Shown: positions 1 to 8,485, counted from the stretch's first letter. The stretch is DNA of 56,993 nt from Nitrospirota bacterium (GCA_021789555.1 JAJYJK010000001.1:147823-204815); one strand, 5' to 3'. Numbers and translations: made by a program. Notes: generated by a model not told the origin, from the sequence alone.

Positions 1-1284
1 CTGTCCGCCCGCATCCTGACCCGTCCCTGCCTGGCCCTGCCCGCCTTCACGGCCCGTTTGGCCCGACTGATTTATTAATTTGCCGGATTGCTGCCCCGCC
101 TGGACTGTCTTGTCCGCCTGAATGTTTCCATTTGCGTTAGTCGCCCCGCCGCCGGTCGTCGCATTATCGGCGGGATTGCCTGCGGACATAGGCGCTCCGC
201 CGCCCGAGGCATCAACTTTTTGTGGGGCGGCCCCTGCCCCTCCGCCCTGAATAATTTCGCCCTGAGCGGGCACAGAATTTTTACCCGTGGGCACGGGATT
301 ACCGGCGGATTTCCCGGCCCCGGCGGTGGACTGCGGGGTCGCATCCGGAGCCGCTTGCATTTGCCCTTTGCCGGACCCGGCGGTCTGCTGACCCGAGACA
401 TCCGGCAACAAATCAGCCAACCCGATTGCGCCGGCGAGCCCGTCCGGCCCGATATTGTCCAGCGCCGCGGTCTTATCCGCCGGTTTTACCTTTGCCGCGG
501 GGTCGTTTTTGGCGTCCCCTGTATCTTGCGAAGGGATTTCTTTCTGTCGGTCGCCGCCGGAGGGCGGGACGGCCGGCGGCATTGGGGAAGACGGCTTTTC
601 CCCCTGGCCTGATACGGTTTCGTTTGCGGCCCCTCCGGCCAGGGCGCCCCCGGCTGCCTTATCATCAGGCCTCAGCCCGCCGGATATGGAAATACCGGCC
701 GCTTTTTGTTTTTGTCCGGGCCCGGCCGTATCGGCCCCGCCGTTGTCCACAGCTGCGGGGGCGGCTGCGGATGCTGCTGTTTTTTCTGATGCAGTCCCAT
801 ACCCGGACAATTCAGAAACAAGAGAGGAAACCTGGCTTGTCGGTGCAATGGCCTGCGAATCCGCCAGTGCGGGTGCGTCCGGCCCTGAAGCGCTTCCTTT
901 CAGGAGCACATCCGCATTTGCCAAAAATGTTTGAGCGCCGGACGCCTTATCCTTACCGGTCGAACCTGGCGCATTGGGCGACGTCTGCCCGTTAGTCGAA
1001 ACCTGCCCGGCGGGCGAAACCTGGTTATCTGCCGATATCTGCCCATTGGACGACGTTAGCCCGTTCGTCGTCGAAACGGGCGCCCTCGAAGCGGACGCCG
1101 GCGAAGGGGCCGTTTGGGTTTGGGCAGCGGGAGACATCATTATTTCCGAGACCGTCTCCTCGAATTTCTTGCCGGCCTTGTCTTTGCCTGTTCCCCGGCC
1201 CGGCCCGCCGGCCGCCTGCGGACCGCCCGCGCCTGCATTTCGCTTCATATCCGTATTGTCCGCCGATATAAAAGACGCCTTCAT
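1..1284 (-). CDS. FliK-like flagellar hook-length control protein, N-terminal part (runs off the window edge)
   Basis: The minus strand is open from a stop at 1405-1407 through base 1. The translation is hydrophilic and low in complexity, rich in Ala, Gly, Pro, Gln, Ser and Asp, with no cysteine clusters or membrane segments. That composition is typical of the N-terminal secreted part of FliK, and the position after fliJ and the MotE-like gene is the usual FliK position. Around residues 60-100 there are imperfect 6-8-residue repeats of the type S-x-N-G-Q. The conserved FliK C-terminal domain would lie beyond the window, so the family call rests on context and composition. The start is uncertain: ATGs at 1362, 1284 and 1248 are all in frame and none has a clear Shine-Dalgarno. 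I chose 1284 as a compromise. Confidence 0.55.
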   Translation of the reverse strand, partial: MKASFISADNTDMKRNAGAGGPQAAGGPGRGTGKDKAGKKFEETVSEIMMSPAAQTQTAPSPASASRAPVSTTNGLTSSNGQISADNQVSPAGQVSTNGQTSPNAPGSTGKDKASGAQTFLANADVLLKGSASGPDAPALADSQAIAPTSQVSSLVSELSGYGTASEKTAASAAAPAAVDNGGADTAGPGQKQKAAGISISGGLRPDDKAAGGALAGGAANETVSGQGEKPSSPMPPAVPPSGGDRQKEIPSQDTGDAKNDPAAKVKPADKTAALDNIGPDGLAGAIGLADLLPDVSGQQTAGSGKGQMQAAPDATPQSTAGAGKSAGNPVPTGKNSVPAQGEIIQGGGAGAAPQKVDASGGGAPMSAGNPADNATTGGGATNANGNIQADKTVQAGQQSGKLINQSGQTGREGGQGQAGTGQDAGGQ

Positions 1285-1644
1285 GCGGGTATATTTATCA
1301 ATATGCGTGCCAGGTTTATCCCGTGCGGAGACGAAACGCCAATCCCCGGCGTCATGGTCCATCCCGCGCAAAGGAAGCCGGCTTTTTTTAAATCGGTGAG
1401 ACGGTCACATCACAAGTGAAAATGCCTTTGCTGAAAAATGCCAACCAACCGGATATAAAAGGAAAAATATCCGCCCCGCCAAGGCCGGGCGCCGGGGCCG
1501 ACGCCGTTTTCAACGGCCCTCATCACCTGCCGGGCTCCGGGCATCAAATCAAAAAACATTTCATTTGGTCCGCAACTCGAAGCCCTGGGATGCGTAATTT
1601 TAACGCCAGGACGGGCAGGCCTGACGGAAGAGGGGGTGAAAGAT

Positions 1645-2124
1645 TTACCTGATAGGAATTTTTTTCCCGATGCCCAGCATCCCGTTTGAGATTGCCTGGG
1701 CCTTCTCGGGGGACATCTGCGCCATTACCGCGGCGGCTTTTCTGGGTTTCATCATGAGCATTATTTTTACCGCAGTGGCCAGATCAAGCCCGGAGATCGC
1801 CTGGGCCGTATTTCCTGGCGGCATCGTCTCGTAGACCTTCACGAGGCGCTGTATGCCCTGGTTTGAGGCGGCCTGATACAGTTTTAGCGCATCCTGCACC
1901 TGGGCCAGGAGGTTTTGGTACCTGGCTATCCTCTGGTCCACGTCCTTTTTAAGCGCCAACAACCTCTGCTCCGATATTTTCAGCGCCTCTTCGCGGGCTT
2001 TCAGCTCGTTTCCCTGCTGCCCGCTGAAATCCTCCGTGTTAATCTTGTAACCGGGCTGCGCGGCGCGTGCGGACGCGGGGAGAAGCAATACGGATGCGAT
2101 TAAAAATAAAAAAAAGAACCTCAT
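1645..2124 (-). CDS. MotE-like flagellar periplasmic/secreted protein
   Basis: A protein of 159 residues with an N-terminal signal peptide or anchor (hydrophobic residues 3-17, then Ala-Arg-Ala-Ala). A charged coiled-coil stretch follows at about residues 40-80. The C-terminal 60 residues (ATAVKIMLMMKPRKAAAVMA and onward) resemble the MgtE N-terminal helical domain found in MotE proteins. MotE chaperones the stator-associated protein MotC in rhizobia, and MotE-like genes often sit after fliJ in other phyla. The ATG overlaps the fliJ stop by four bases, so the two are translationally coupled in the flagellar operon. No motA, motB or motC is in the window, so the partner is unknown. The family assignment is good; the exact role is inferred. 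Confidence 0.75.
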   Translation of the reverse strand: MRFFFLFLIASVLLLPASARAAQPGYKINTEDFSGQQGNELKAREEALKISEQRLLALKKDVDQRIARYQNLLAQVQDALKLYQAASNQGIQRLVKVYETMPPGNTAQAISGLDLATAVKIMLMMKPRKAAAVMAQMSPEKAQAISNGMLGIGKKIPIR

Positions 2125-2558
2125 TTGTTTGTCTTCCTGGTGACGGTGTTAAAATCCAGTTCCTTTTGCTCGATGGACTGTCTTTCCCGGAGTTCCTCAT
2201 CGGCTATCCTGTTTCGGAGTATCTCGAAGACGCGCTCTTCCCGGTAGGCGTTTCGGAGGGAGCTTTGTTTGATCTCCACCTCGTTTAGTATCTCCGAGAT
2301 CCTTGTCTCCTGCTCCTTTATCCGCTTGTCCAGATAGATCACGTAGTTGCTGAGAAGTTCGAGCCTCTCCGTGTCCACGTCTCCGCGGGAATATATGCTG
2401 TCCATGGTCTCCATGTTCTCGGCGAGTTTTACCTTCATGCCGTCAAGCTTGTTCAGCTCTACCTGCAGCCGCTCTCTGGTCTTCCTCATCTCCATGGACA
2501 TCTGCTCCTTGACCACACCCTTCCATTCGATGATCCTCGAAAGTTTTTTGCTTGTCAT
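2121..2558 (-). CDS. fliJ: Flagellar export protein FliJ
   Basis: A protein of 145 residues, almost entirely charged alpha-helix with long heptad-like stretches (about residues 15-125). This is the expected antiparallel coiled-coil form and usual length of FliJ. FliJ is the soluble stalk of the flagellar type III export ATPase ring and escorts chaperones to FlhA. Primary sequence conservation in FliJ is weak, so the call leans on length, coiled-coil character and position directly after fliI. The start ATG overlaps the fliI stop by four bases, and the stop overlaps the next gene by four bases, showing tight coupling. Confidence 0.85.
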   Translation of the reverse strand: MTSKKLSRIIEWKGVVKEQMSMEMRKTRERLQVELNKLDGMKVKLAENMETMDSIYSRGDVDTERLELLSNYVIYLDKRIKEQETRISEILNEVEIKQSSLRNAYREERVFEILRNRIADEELRERQSIEQKELDFNTVTRKTNK

Positions 2559-3889
2559 GCGCGTTCCTCAGCTTTTTTTTCAATGTCTTCGAAGATATAA
2601 TAGAGCCCCTGGATGCTGTCGGCCATGTCGCGCCTCTCGTTCATGTCCTGCCTGAGGTATTCCCTGAGCCTGTCGATAATGCCGAGGGCGAAGTCGACAC
2701 GCGGGTTCGAGCCCGCCTTGTAAGCGCCAAGGTTTATCATGTCCTCCATTTTCTTGTAAGTCGCCATCGCCTCCATGAACTTGGAGGCGTACTGCCTGTG
2801 CCTTGCGTCGACGATGTCCGGCATGAGGCGGCTCACGCTCTGCAGTATGTCGATGGACGGATAGTGGTTCTCCATCGCGAGGCTGCGCGACAGCACGATA
2901 TGGCCGTCCAGGATGGCCCTGGCGGCGTCCGCGACCGGGTCGGCCATGTCATCGCCCTCGACCAAAACGGTGTATATGCCCGTGATGCTGCCCCGCCCCT
3001 CGCCCGTGCCCGCGCGCTCCAGTATCTTCGGCAGCAGGGCGAACACCGAGGGGGTATAGCCTTTTGTGGTGGGCGGCTCGCCCACGGCAAGACCTATCTC
3101 CCTTTGCGCCTGCGCCACCCTTGTCAGCGAGTCCATGAGCAGCAGGACGTTTTCCCCCCTGTCCCTGAAATACTCCGCTATGGCGGTGGCGGCCAGCGCG
3201 GCCCTCACCTTGGCAAGGGGGGGATTTTCCGCCGTGGAGATGACCACGACCGATTTTTTTATCCCGTCCTCGCCCAGGTCCTTTTCGATGAACTCCCGCA
3301 CTTCCCTGCCGCGCTCGCCGATGAGCGCGATGACGTTTACGGTAGCCTCGGTGAACCTTGCCGTCATGCCCAGAAGGACGCTCTTGCCGACCCCCGAGCC
3401 GGCCATTATGCCGATCCTCTGCCCCTTGCCGCACGTCAGCAGCCCGTTTATGGCCCTGATGCCCAGGTCCAGCGGCTCGCGGATCCTTTTCCTTCCCATC
3501 GGGCTTGGCGTAGGGGCCGTCAGGGGATAATCCATGCCTGTAATCGGGCCCTTTGCGTCCATCGGAAGGCACCTGTCGTTTATGACCCTGCCCTTCATCT
3601 CCGGGCCCACCTTCACGGAGACGTTCTTGCCCAGAAGCTCGACCGGACTGCCGGGTTTGATGCCGGCCAGTTCGCCCGTGGCCATGAGAAGGACATGGCC
3701 GTCCCTGAAACCCACGACTTCGGCGTCTATCGGGTCCCCGCCCGAGGAGTAAATCAAACAGGACTCCCCGATGGAGCTCTCTATGCCGGCGGCCTTGATG
3801 ATGATGCCCGTTATCTCTGTGACCTTGCCGCGGACCCGCAGCGGGTCGCTGTTTTTTACCGCCTCTATGTATGGCGTCAGGCCCTGCAT
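2555..3889 (-). CDS. fliI: Flagellum-specific export ATPase FliI
   Basis: A protein of 444 residues, full length for FliI. The Walker A motif GSGVGKS is at about residues 164-170 and the Walker B motif LLLMDSLTR lies some 85 residues later. The ERGREVREF segment and the GSITGIYTVLVEGDDMADPV segment are characteristic of FliI/SctN ATPases. FliI hexamers energise and unfold substrates for the flagellar type III export gate on the cytoplasmic side. A 78-bp gap (3890-3967) separates it from fliH, longer than the other junctions in this operon. It is coupled downstream to fliJ. Confidence 0.97.
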   Translation of the reverse strand: MQGLTPYIEAVKNSDPLRVRGKVTEITGIIIKAAGIESSIGESCLIYSSGGDPIDAEVVGFRDGHVLLMATGELAGIKPGSPVELLGKNVSVKVGPEMKGRVINDRCLPMDAKGPITGMDYPLTAPTPSPMGRKRIREPLDLGIRAINGLLTCGKGQRIGIMAGSGVGKSVLLGMTARFTEATVNVIALIGERGREVREFIEKDLGEDGIKKSVVVISTAENPPLAKVRAALAATAIAEYFRDRGENVLLLMDSLTRVAQAQREIGLAVGEPPTTKGYTPSVFALLPKILERAGTGEGRGSITGIYTVLVEGDDMADPVADAARAILDGHIVLSRSLAMENHYPSIDILQSVSRLMPDIVDARHRQYASKFMEAMATYKKMEDMINLGAYKAGSNPRVDFALGIIDRLREYLRQDMNERRDMADSIQGLYYIFEDIEKKAEERA

Positions 3890-3967
3890 TTTATTGATCC
3901 CCGCAAATTAATGTCCTGAATTCCCTCACCCTCCGCTTCGCTCCACCCTCTGCCACGCCGCCGCCCG

Positions 3968-4663
3968 TCACTTGTCCGCCTGCGGCTTGCTGCCCAGGTT
4001 GCCGGCCATCTGCTTGATCAGGTTTTTAAGCTGAATGTCGATGCCGGTTGCGATCTCCTGGTGCTGGCCGGCTACCACGCAGCCGAAACGCGGCGACGCC
4101 GGGTCGCCCTCAAAGACGATGTCCGCGTGCGCGCCCAGAAGCTCCGGTTTATGCCTTGAAATGGTCTCCATCAGGGCCGGGCTGGTACGTATCGTTATCC
4201 TGCCCTGCGGCTGCATCTTTGAAAGCGCCTCCCTGGTGATCCTCGTGACGGCCTCCGGGTTAAGGGTAAGCTCGTCGAGGATTATCTTCCTTGCCGCGCT
4301 CAGTGCAAGCTCCACGAACTGCGGCTCCATCTCCCGCAACGTCCTTTCCCTGAGCGACGAAATCTCTCCGATCAGGTTCTCAAGCTTTCCCAGCAGGACG
4401 AGGGCCTTTTGTTCGCCCATGGCGAAGCCCGCCTGCTCACCCGTCGCAAACCCCTTTTCGTAGGCTTCCCGCTCCAGGACTTCCAGGCGGGTTGCGGTCT
4501 CCACGGCCTTCGCGCCTTCATCGGCTTGCCCGCAGAGGTCCCCGGTGAGGACGGACATGATGTCCTGCCCATCCGTGGCGAAGGAGACGGCCTCCAGCAG
4601 CGGCATCTCGAAGGGCAGGACCTCCCTGGGCAGGCCGGCCCCGGCAAAATCGTCAGACCACAA
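3968..4663 (-). CDS. fliH: Flagellar assembly protein FliH
   Basis: A protein of 231 residues. Residues 60-110 contain a helical stretch with small-residue spacing (YEKGFATGEQAGFAMGEQ), matching the GxxxG-type repeats of FliH. The C-terminal half (LALSAARKIILDELTLNPEA; later GCVVAGQHQEIATGIDIQLK) matches the FliH/SctL C-terminal domain. FliH inhibits and docks the FliI ATPase to the basal body C ring. The start overlaps the fliG stop by 11 bases, supporting translational coupling. The acidic N-terminal 50 residues are not recognisable and are variable in the family. Confidence 0.9.
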   Translation of the reverse strand: MWSDDFAGAGLPREVLPFEMPLLEAVSFATDGQDIMSVLTGDLCGQADEGAKAVETATRLEVLEREAYEKGFATGEQAGFAMGEQKALVLLGKLENLIGEISSLRERTLREMEPQFVELALSAARKIILDELTLNPEAVTRITREALSKMQPQGRITIRTSPALMETISRHKPELLGAHADIVFEGDPASPRFGCVVAGQHQEIATGIDIQLKNLIKQMAGNLGSKPQADK

Positions 4664-5636
4664 GTTCCTCGTCTCCTTTCCCGGCGAGGATTATCCTGCC
4701 CTCGGCCTCCAGCTTTCTTGCGATCTTCACGATGGCCTGCTGCGCCTTCTCCACGTCCGACACCCTCGCGGGCCCCTTGTTCTGCATCTCGTCCTTCAGG
4801 AGTTCCGCGGCCCTCTGGGACATGTTCTTGAAGAGTTTATCTTTCAGCGCCTGCGAGGCGGTCTTCAGGGCCAGGGTGAGGTCGTCCGTGGAGATCTCCT
4901 TCAGCAGCACCTGGATGCCCTTGTCGTCGACGCCGGAGAGGTCGTCGAAGACAAACATGAACCCCCGAACGGAATCGGCCATGTTTGCGTTTCTCTCCTC
5001 CATCGCCTCCAGCACCTTCTGCTCGGTGGCCCTGTCGCAGTGGTTTAATATTTCGGCAAGCGTCTTTGCCCCTTCGACCTTCTTGCCCGAGCCGCCGCCC
5101 ACGTCAAGGTGGCCCTTCAGCGTCTCGTTAAGCTCCTCGATCGCGCTCTCCGGGATGCGCTCCGTCGTGGCAATCCTGAAGGAGACCTCCGCCTTCAGGC
5201 CTTCCGGAAGCGACCCGAACACCTCGGCGGCCTTGGGGGGCTCGAGGAGGCTTATTATCAGGGCGACCGTCTGGGGGTGCTCCGTGACCAGGAAATTTGA
5301 GAGCGTCTTTGCTTCCACCCATTTCAGGGAATCGAGGGTCCTGCTCTTCGTGGCGGTCTCCAGGACCTTCCCCGCGCTCTCCGACCCCAATCCCTTTGAG
5401 AGCGCCTCTTTTATGAATTCGTCCCCGCTGACGACCATGTCTCCCTTGGATATCGTCTCGTCGACCTCGTCGAAGACGCTCTGGAGGGTGGCCCGCTTGA
5501 TCGCCGAGAGCCTCGTCATCTGTTTGGTTATCTCCTCTACGAACCTCATATCGAGGACTTTCAGCACCTCCGCCGCGGCCTCCTGGCCTATCGAGGCAAG
5601 GAATATGGCCGCTTTCTCGTATCCCGAAAGGCCCAT
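4653..5636 (-). CDS. fliG: Flagellar motor switch protein FliG
   Basis: A protein of 327 residues, the usual size. It begins with GYEKAAIFLASIG, typical of the FliG N-terminal domain that binds FliF. The middle-domain EHPQTVAL-type motif (VTEHPQTVALIISLLEPPKA) is present, and the C-terminal torque helix domain includes VFDDLSGVDDKGIQVLLKEI. FliG forms the C-ring layer that meets the stator. The ATG at 5636 lies 47 bp after the fliF stop. The upstream bases are a duplicate of the fliF 3' end and supply an AGAGGA about 13 nt before the start, which is a long spacing for a Shine-Dalgarno. Confidence 0.97.
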   Translation of the reverse strand: MGLSGYEKAAIFLASIGQEAAAEVLKVLDMRFVEEITKQMTRLSAIKRATLQSVFDEVDETISKGDMVVSGDEFIKEALSKGLGSESAGKVLETATKSRTLDSLKWVEAKTLSNFLVTEHPQTVALIISLLEPPKAAEVFGSLPEGLKAEVSFRIATTERIPESAIEELNETLKGHLDVGGGSGKKVEGAKTLAEILNHCDRATEQKVLEAMEERNANMADSVRGFMFVFDDLSGVDDKGIQVLLKEISTDDLTLALKTASQALKDKLFKNMSQRAAELLKDEMQNKGPARVSDVEKAQQAIVKIARKLEAEGRIILAGKGDEELVV

Positions 5637-5639
5637 GGT

Positions 5640-5721
5640 CTTTTACTTTTCCTCTTTCCAGTTTTTGATCATGAAGGGGCCTTCTACTTTTCCTCAATCC
5701 AGTTTTTGATCATGAAGGCCG
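5640..5721 (-). repeat. Tandem 41-bp duplication of the fliF 3' end between fliF and fliG
   Basis: Two adjacent 41-bp copies (5640-5680 and 5681-5721) match at 35 of the first 38 positions. The promoter-distal copy repeats the last codons of fliF and a stop codon. Each copy can be read as MIKNW-x-EEK-stop, although the second copy lies in a different frame from fliF. The first copy is the true fliF end; the second fills most of the fliF-fliG spacer. Confidence 0.9.
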
Positions 5722-7234
5722 CCTCCTTCGGGTTTTCCTTCGCCCAGCTTACGGCCCGGGGTTCGCGGTCCGGCTTATCCGCCGTTATCCGCTTATGCCC
5801 CTCGGCCTGCTCGAGGAGCCTCCGGGCCTCCTCGGAGAGCTGCGGCGTCGCCGTCTGCCTGCCCGGCCTGGCAAGGGCCTTCACCAATGGCCTGACCACG
5901 AAGAAAAAGACAAGGATGACGAATATGACCGGCGCCAGACGTTTCAGGACCGACAGGACGACCGGCAGCTCCGAGGGTTTAGGCGCGGCGGCCAGCTCTT
6001 CTTCGGCCCCGGCGCTGAAAGGCATGTTCACCACCTTCACCTGGTCTCCCCTGTCGGCGTTGAAGCCCACGGCCTTTTTCACCATGTCCTCGAACTGTTT
6101 CAGGTCCTGGTCCGAGCGCGGAATGTACTGCGTCTTGCCCTTCACGTTTTTATAAGTGCCGTCCACAAGGGCGACCACCGAAAGCCGACTGACAACGCCC
6201 GTGGCGTTTTCTATATGGCTGGTGACCTTGCTTATCTCGTAATTGACGGTCTCATTCTTCTTCTCGGAGACGCCGGATGAGGCAAACGCGGCAACGGCCG
6301 GTTTCCCCGGCAGGTTGGAGGTCGCGCCGGGTATCCCGCCGGGGGCGCCGGTCGTGGACTTCTCATCGGTGCTCTGCTGGCTCCTTGCCACCTGGCTGTC
6401 CGGGTCATAGGTTTCCTCGACCTTGTCCATCTTCGTGAAATCTATGTCCGCGGCGACCTTCACCTTCACGTTCCCCGGGCCCACCACCGGCTCCAGGATG
6501 CCCGCCACTCGGGTCTCGATGCCTTTCTCGACCGTGCGCTCGTAGTCGAGCTGGCTGCTCGTGAGCACGATGTTTTCGTCTTCCGGGGAATTCAGGATGT
6601 ACCCCTGGCTGTCCACGACGGAAACGTCCGAGGGTTCAAGCCCCTCGACGCTGCTTGCCACCAGGTGGACGATACCCTGCACCTGGCCTTGCGAAAGCGT
6701 CCTGCCCGGAGAGAGTTTTATCAGCACCGACGCCCTGGGTTTTTCCTGCTTGTCGGAGAGGAAATCGGTGTTGTCCGGTATCACTAGCTGGACCCTGCAG
6801 AGCTCGATGCCCGAAATCGTCCTGATGGTGCGGGCAAGCTCGCCCTGGAGCGCCCTCTTGTAGTCGACCTTCTGTACGAAATCCGTTGTCGTGTAGCTGT
6901 TTTTGTCGAATATTTCAAAGCCGACCCCGCCGCTCTGCGGCAGCCCCTCGGCCGCGAGTTTCAGCCGCAGGAGGTCCACTTTGTCCGCCGGCACCATAAG
7001 CCCTTCCGCCGCCGCCTTGTAGGGGACCTTCTGCGCGTCGAGTTTCTGCATGATGAGCCCCGCGTCCTCGGCGGTCAGGTTCGAATACAAAAGCTCATAA
7101 TCCGGCTTCTGCAGCCATGTAAACGAGATGACAATGGCTGCCACCAGCAGTACCGCCCCGCCAAGAAAGGCCGCCTGCCTGCTTCTGGGCAGGCCCTTCA
7201 GCTGCTCCAGTATGACCGTGATGAATTTCGGCAT
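5684..7234 (-). CDS. fliF: Flagellar M-ring protein FliF
   Basis: A protein of 516 residues. One transmembrane helix lies at about residues 20-40 and a second at about 420-440, flanking a large periplasmic ring-building region with the conserved YELLYSNLTAEDAG start and the GFEIFDKNSYTTTDFVQKV motif. FliF forms the MS ring that nucleates the basal body. The C-terminal tail (AAFMIKNWIEEK) is the segment that in other bacteria binds the FliG N-terminal domain. The start TGATG overlaps the fliE stop by one base. The 3' end is tandemly duplicated downstream (see the repeat at 5640-5721). Confidence 0.97.
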   Translation of the reverse strand: MPKFITVILEQLKGLPRSRQAAFLGGAVLLVAAIVISFTWLQKPDYELLYSNLTAEDAGLIMQKLDAQKVPYKAAAEGLMVPADKVDLLRLKLAAEGLPQSGGVGFEIFDKNSYTTTDFVQKVDYKRALQGELARTIRTISGIELCRVQLVIPDNTDFLSDKQEKPRASVLIKLSPGRTLSQGQVQGIVHLVASSVEGLEPSDVSVVDSQGYILNSPEDENIVLTSSQLDYERTVEKGIETRVAGILEPVVGPGNVKVKVAADIDFTKMDKVEETYDPDSQVARSQQSTDEKSTTGAPGGIPGATSNLPGKPAVAAFASSGVSEKKNETVNYEISKVTSHIENATGVVSRLSVVALVDGTYKNVKGKTQYIPRSDQDLKQFEDMVKKAVGFNADRGDQVKVVNMPFSAGAEEELAAAPKPSELPVVLSVLKRLAPVIFVILVFFFVVRPLVKALARPGRQTATPQLSEEARRLLEQAEGHKRITADKPDREPRAVSWAKENPKEAAFMIKNWIEEK

Positions 7235-7557
7235 CAGATCTGCATCCCCATAATCTGGTCGTAGGCGTTCAGTATCCGGTTTCTGACGTCAATCATGAGC
7301 TGGAAATTGAGGTCCGCCTTCTGCATCTCGATTATGGCCTGCGTCATGTCGCCTCCGTTTGCGAGGTCCTGCGTCGCCTTGTCGGCGCTCTGCTGTATCT
7401 GGGTCACCTCGTTTATGGCCTGGCTCATCGCCTCGTCAAACGCCTTCGCATCGGCCTTATTGCCGACGCTCTTAAGCTCGCGGGTAAGCCCATCGGCCCC
7501 CCCCGCCCCATTGACGCCCCCGCCGATGCCCCCGTTTGCGCCGATATCCGGCATCAC
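7234..7557 (-). CDS. fliE: Flagellar hook-basal body protein FliE
   Basis: A protein of 107 residues, normal for FliE. The C-terminal segment (LNFQLMIDVRNRILNAYDQIMGMQI) is the conserved FliE signature; the N-terminal 30 residues are Gly-rich and variable. FliE links the MS ring to the proximal rod and is an early type III export substrate. It overlaps flgC by four bases (ATGA) and fliF by one base, inside the flgB-flgC-fliE-fliF order that is standard in many phyla. Confidence 0.95.
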   Translation of the reverse strand: MMPDIGANGGIGGGVNGAGGADGLTRELKSVGNKADAKAFDEAMSQAINEVTQIQQSADKATQDLANGGDMTQAIIEMQKADLNFQLMIDVRNRILNAYDQIMGMQI

Positions 7558-7967
7558 CGGCCTCCAAGCTCCAGGGCCTTGTTGAGCATCGCCTTCGAGA
7601 CGTTGAACGTCGAGACCGACGCCTCGTAGGCGCGATAGGCCGTCATCATGTTGACCATCTCTTCCACCACGTTTATATCGGGCATCGTGACAAAACCTTT
7701 CTTGTCCGCATCGGGGTTTCCAGGGTCATAGACGCTCTGGAAGGCGTTCTCCTTGACGACATCGGAGACCTGCACGCCCTCAAGAGAACCATCCGGGCCC
7801 GACTCAATCGGCATCGTGGAGAAGACGACCTCCCTTTTTTTGTACGGGCCGCCCTCTTCGGACTTCGTAGACCGGGCGTTCGCCATATTGGAGGCTATGG
7901 CGTCCATCCTCTGCCTCTGCGCACTGAGCGCCGAGGCGCTAACTTCCAGAATCCCGAAAGAATCCAT
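7554..7967 (-). CDS. flgC: Flagellar basal-body rod protein FlgC
   Basis: A protein of 137 residues. The N terminus carries the rod/hook family signature (SASALSAQRQRMDAIASNMANARS). The C terminus has VNMMTAYRAYEASVSTFN, the matching C-terminal helix of axial proteins. FlgC is a proximal rod subunit exported by the flagellar type III system. Six bases separate it from flgB, and it overlaps fliE by four bases. Confidence 0.96.
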   Translation of the reverse strand: MDSFGILEVSASALSAQRQRMDAIASNMANARSTKSEEGGPYKKREVVFSTMPIESGPDGSLEGVQVSDVVKENAFQSVYDPGNPDADKKGFVTMPDINVVEEMVNMMTAYRAYEASVSTFNVSKAMLNKALELGGR

Positions 7968-7973
7968 TTTTCA

Positions 7974-8339
7974 TTACCTCTTGAGGGCGCTCGAGTACAT
8001 GTTCATGCGGGTCCCGAGCATCTTCAGGCCCGCCTCGAACATGAGCGCGTTTTCGTTCATCTTGGCAACCTCCGTGTCCAACTCCACGTTGTTGCCGTCC
8101 TTCCAGGGGGCGGAGCCGTCCACCTGGACCGGGGCGTCAGAGCCGGGGTCCGCCGGCCGCATGTGGCCAGGGTCGGTCACCTCGAGCGGCAGGGCCCCGC
8201 CGTTAAGAAAATCTTCGAACTTGATGTCCAGCGCCTTGTAGCCGGGCGTGTCGGAGTTGGCGATGTTGCCGGCTATGACGCCGTGCCTCTTCGTCGTGAA
8301 ACTGATGAGCCGTTCAAGCAAATTTTCAGGTCCTGTCAT
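7974..8339 (-). CDS. flgB: Flagellar basal-body rod protein FlgB
   Basis: A protein of 121 residues. RHGVIAGNIANSDTPGYKA at about residues 18-36 is the conserved FlgB/rod N-terminal motif, and the C-terminal helix is LMFEAGLKMLGTRMNMYSSAL. It is the first gene of the flagellar operon. A GAGGAG-type Shine-Dalgarno stands about 10 nt before the ATG. A sigma-54 promoter lies 38-53 nt upstream, so the start of transcription would leave a leader of about 27 nt. Confidence 0.96.
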   Translation of the reverse strand: MTGPENLLERLISFTTKRHGVIAGNIANSDTPGYKALDIKFEDFLNGGALPLEVTDPGHMRPADPGSDAPVQVDGSAPWKDGNNVELDTEVAKMNENALMFEAGLKMLGTRMNMYSSALKR

Positions 8340-8376
8340 TTTTCCGACTCCTCGAAACCGTTATCGGTCCGTTTAA

Positions 8377-8392
8377 TTCAATAAACGTGCCA
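8377..8392 (-). promoter_or_regulatory. Sigma-54 promoter of the flgB operon
   Basis: On the minus strand the sequence is TGGCACGTTTATTGAA. It matches the -24/-12 consensus TGGCACG-N4-TTGCW at every position except the C of the -12 GC. The predicted start is near 8366. An FlrC-like sigma-54 activator is encoded immediately upstream, which fits a class III-type flagellar promoter. Confidence 0.75.
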
Positions 8393-8414
8393 GATTCCAT
8401 CCTCCCTCTCCATT

Positions 8415-8443
8415 AAACCCTCTCCCTGCCAGGGAGAGGGTTT
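8415..8443 (-). terminator. Perfect 13-bp hairpin between the FlrC-like gene and flgB
   Basis: Arms AAACCCTCTCCCT and AGGGAGAGGGTTT flank a 3-nt loop. The hairpin lies 43 bp past the stop of the regulator gene and before the flgB promoter, so it could end transcription of the regulator operon. There is only a short T run after it. The core CCTCTCCCT...AGGGAGAGG recurs at 56235-56254, so it also belongs to a dispersed repeat family. Confidence 0.6.
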
Positions 8444-8485
8444 CACAAAAAACGGACGGGCCTGTGATATGCCAAATTTTTCCCA

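Noticed and set aside
1279-1292. 12-bp match to the 58-bp repeat (TTCATGCGGGTA) near the FliK-like start, and an 11-bp match inside flgB near 7999
   Set aside because: Too short and within or beside coding sequence; the rest of the element does not align.
1425-1445. Sigma-54-like TGGCATTTTTCAGCA on the minus strand upstream of the FliK-like gene
   Set aside because: GG-GC spacing is one base short and the TTGC part is broken.
1408-1644. A small gene between the FliK-like and MotE-like genes
   Set aside because: Short frames exist on both strands but none has a Shine-Dalgarno, a family match or convincing composition.
2552-3919. Long plus-strand open frames opposite fliI, and similar long antisense frames opposite the hybrid kinase (15849-17222) and glmS (31836-33473)
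   Set aside because: They are reading-frame shadows of GC-rich genes: no recognisable motifs, skewed Arg/Gly/His composition, and the sense strand encodes complete known proteins.
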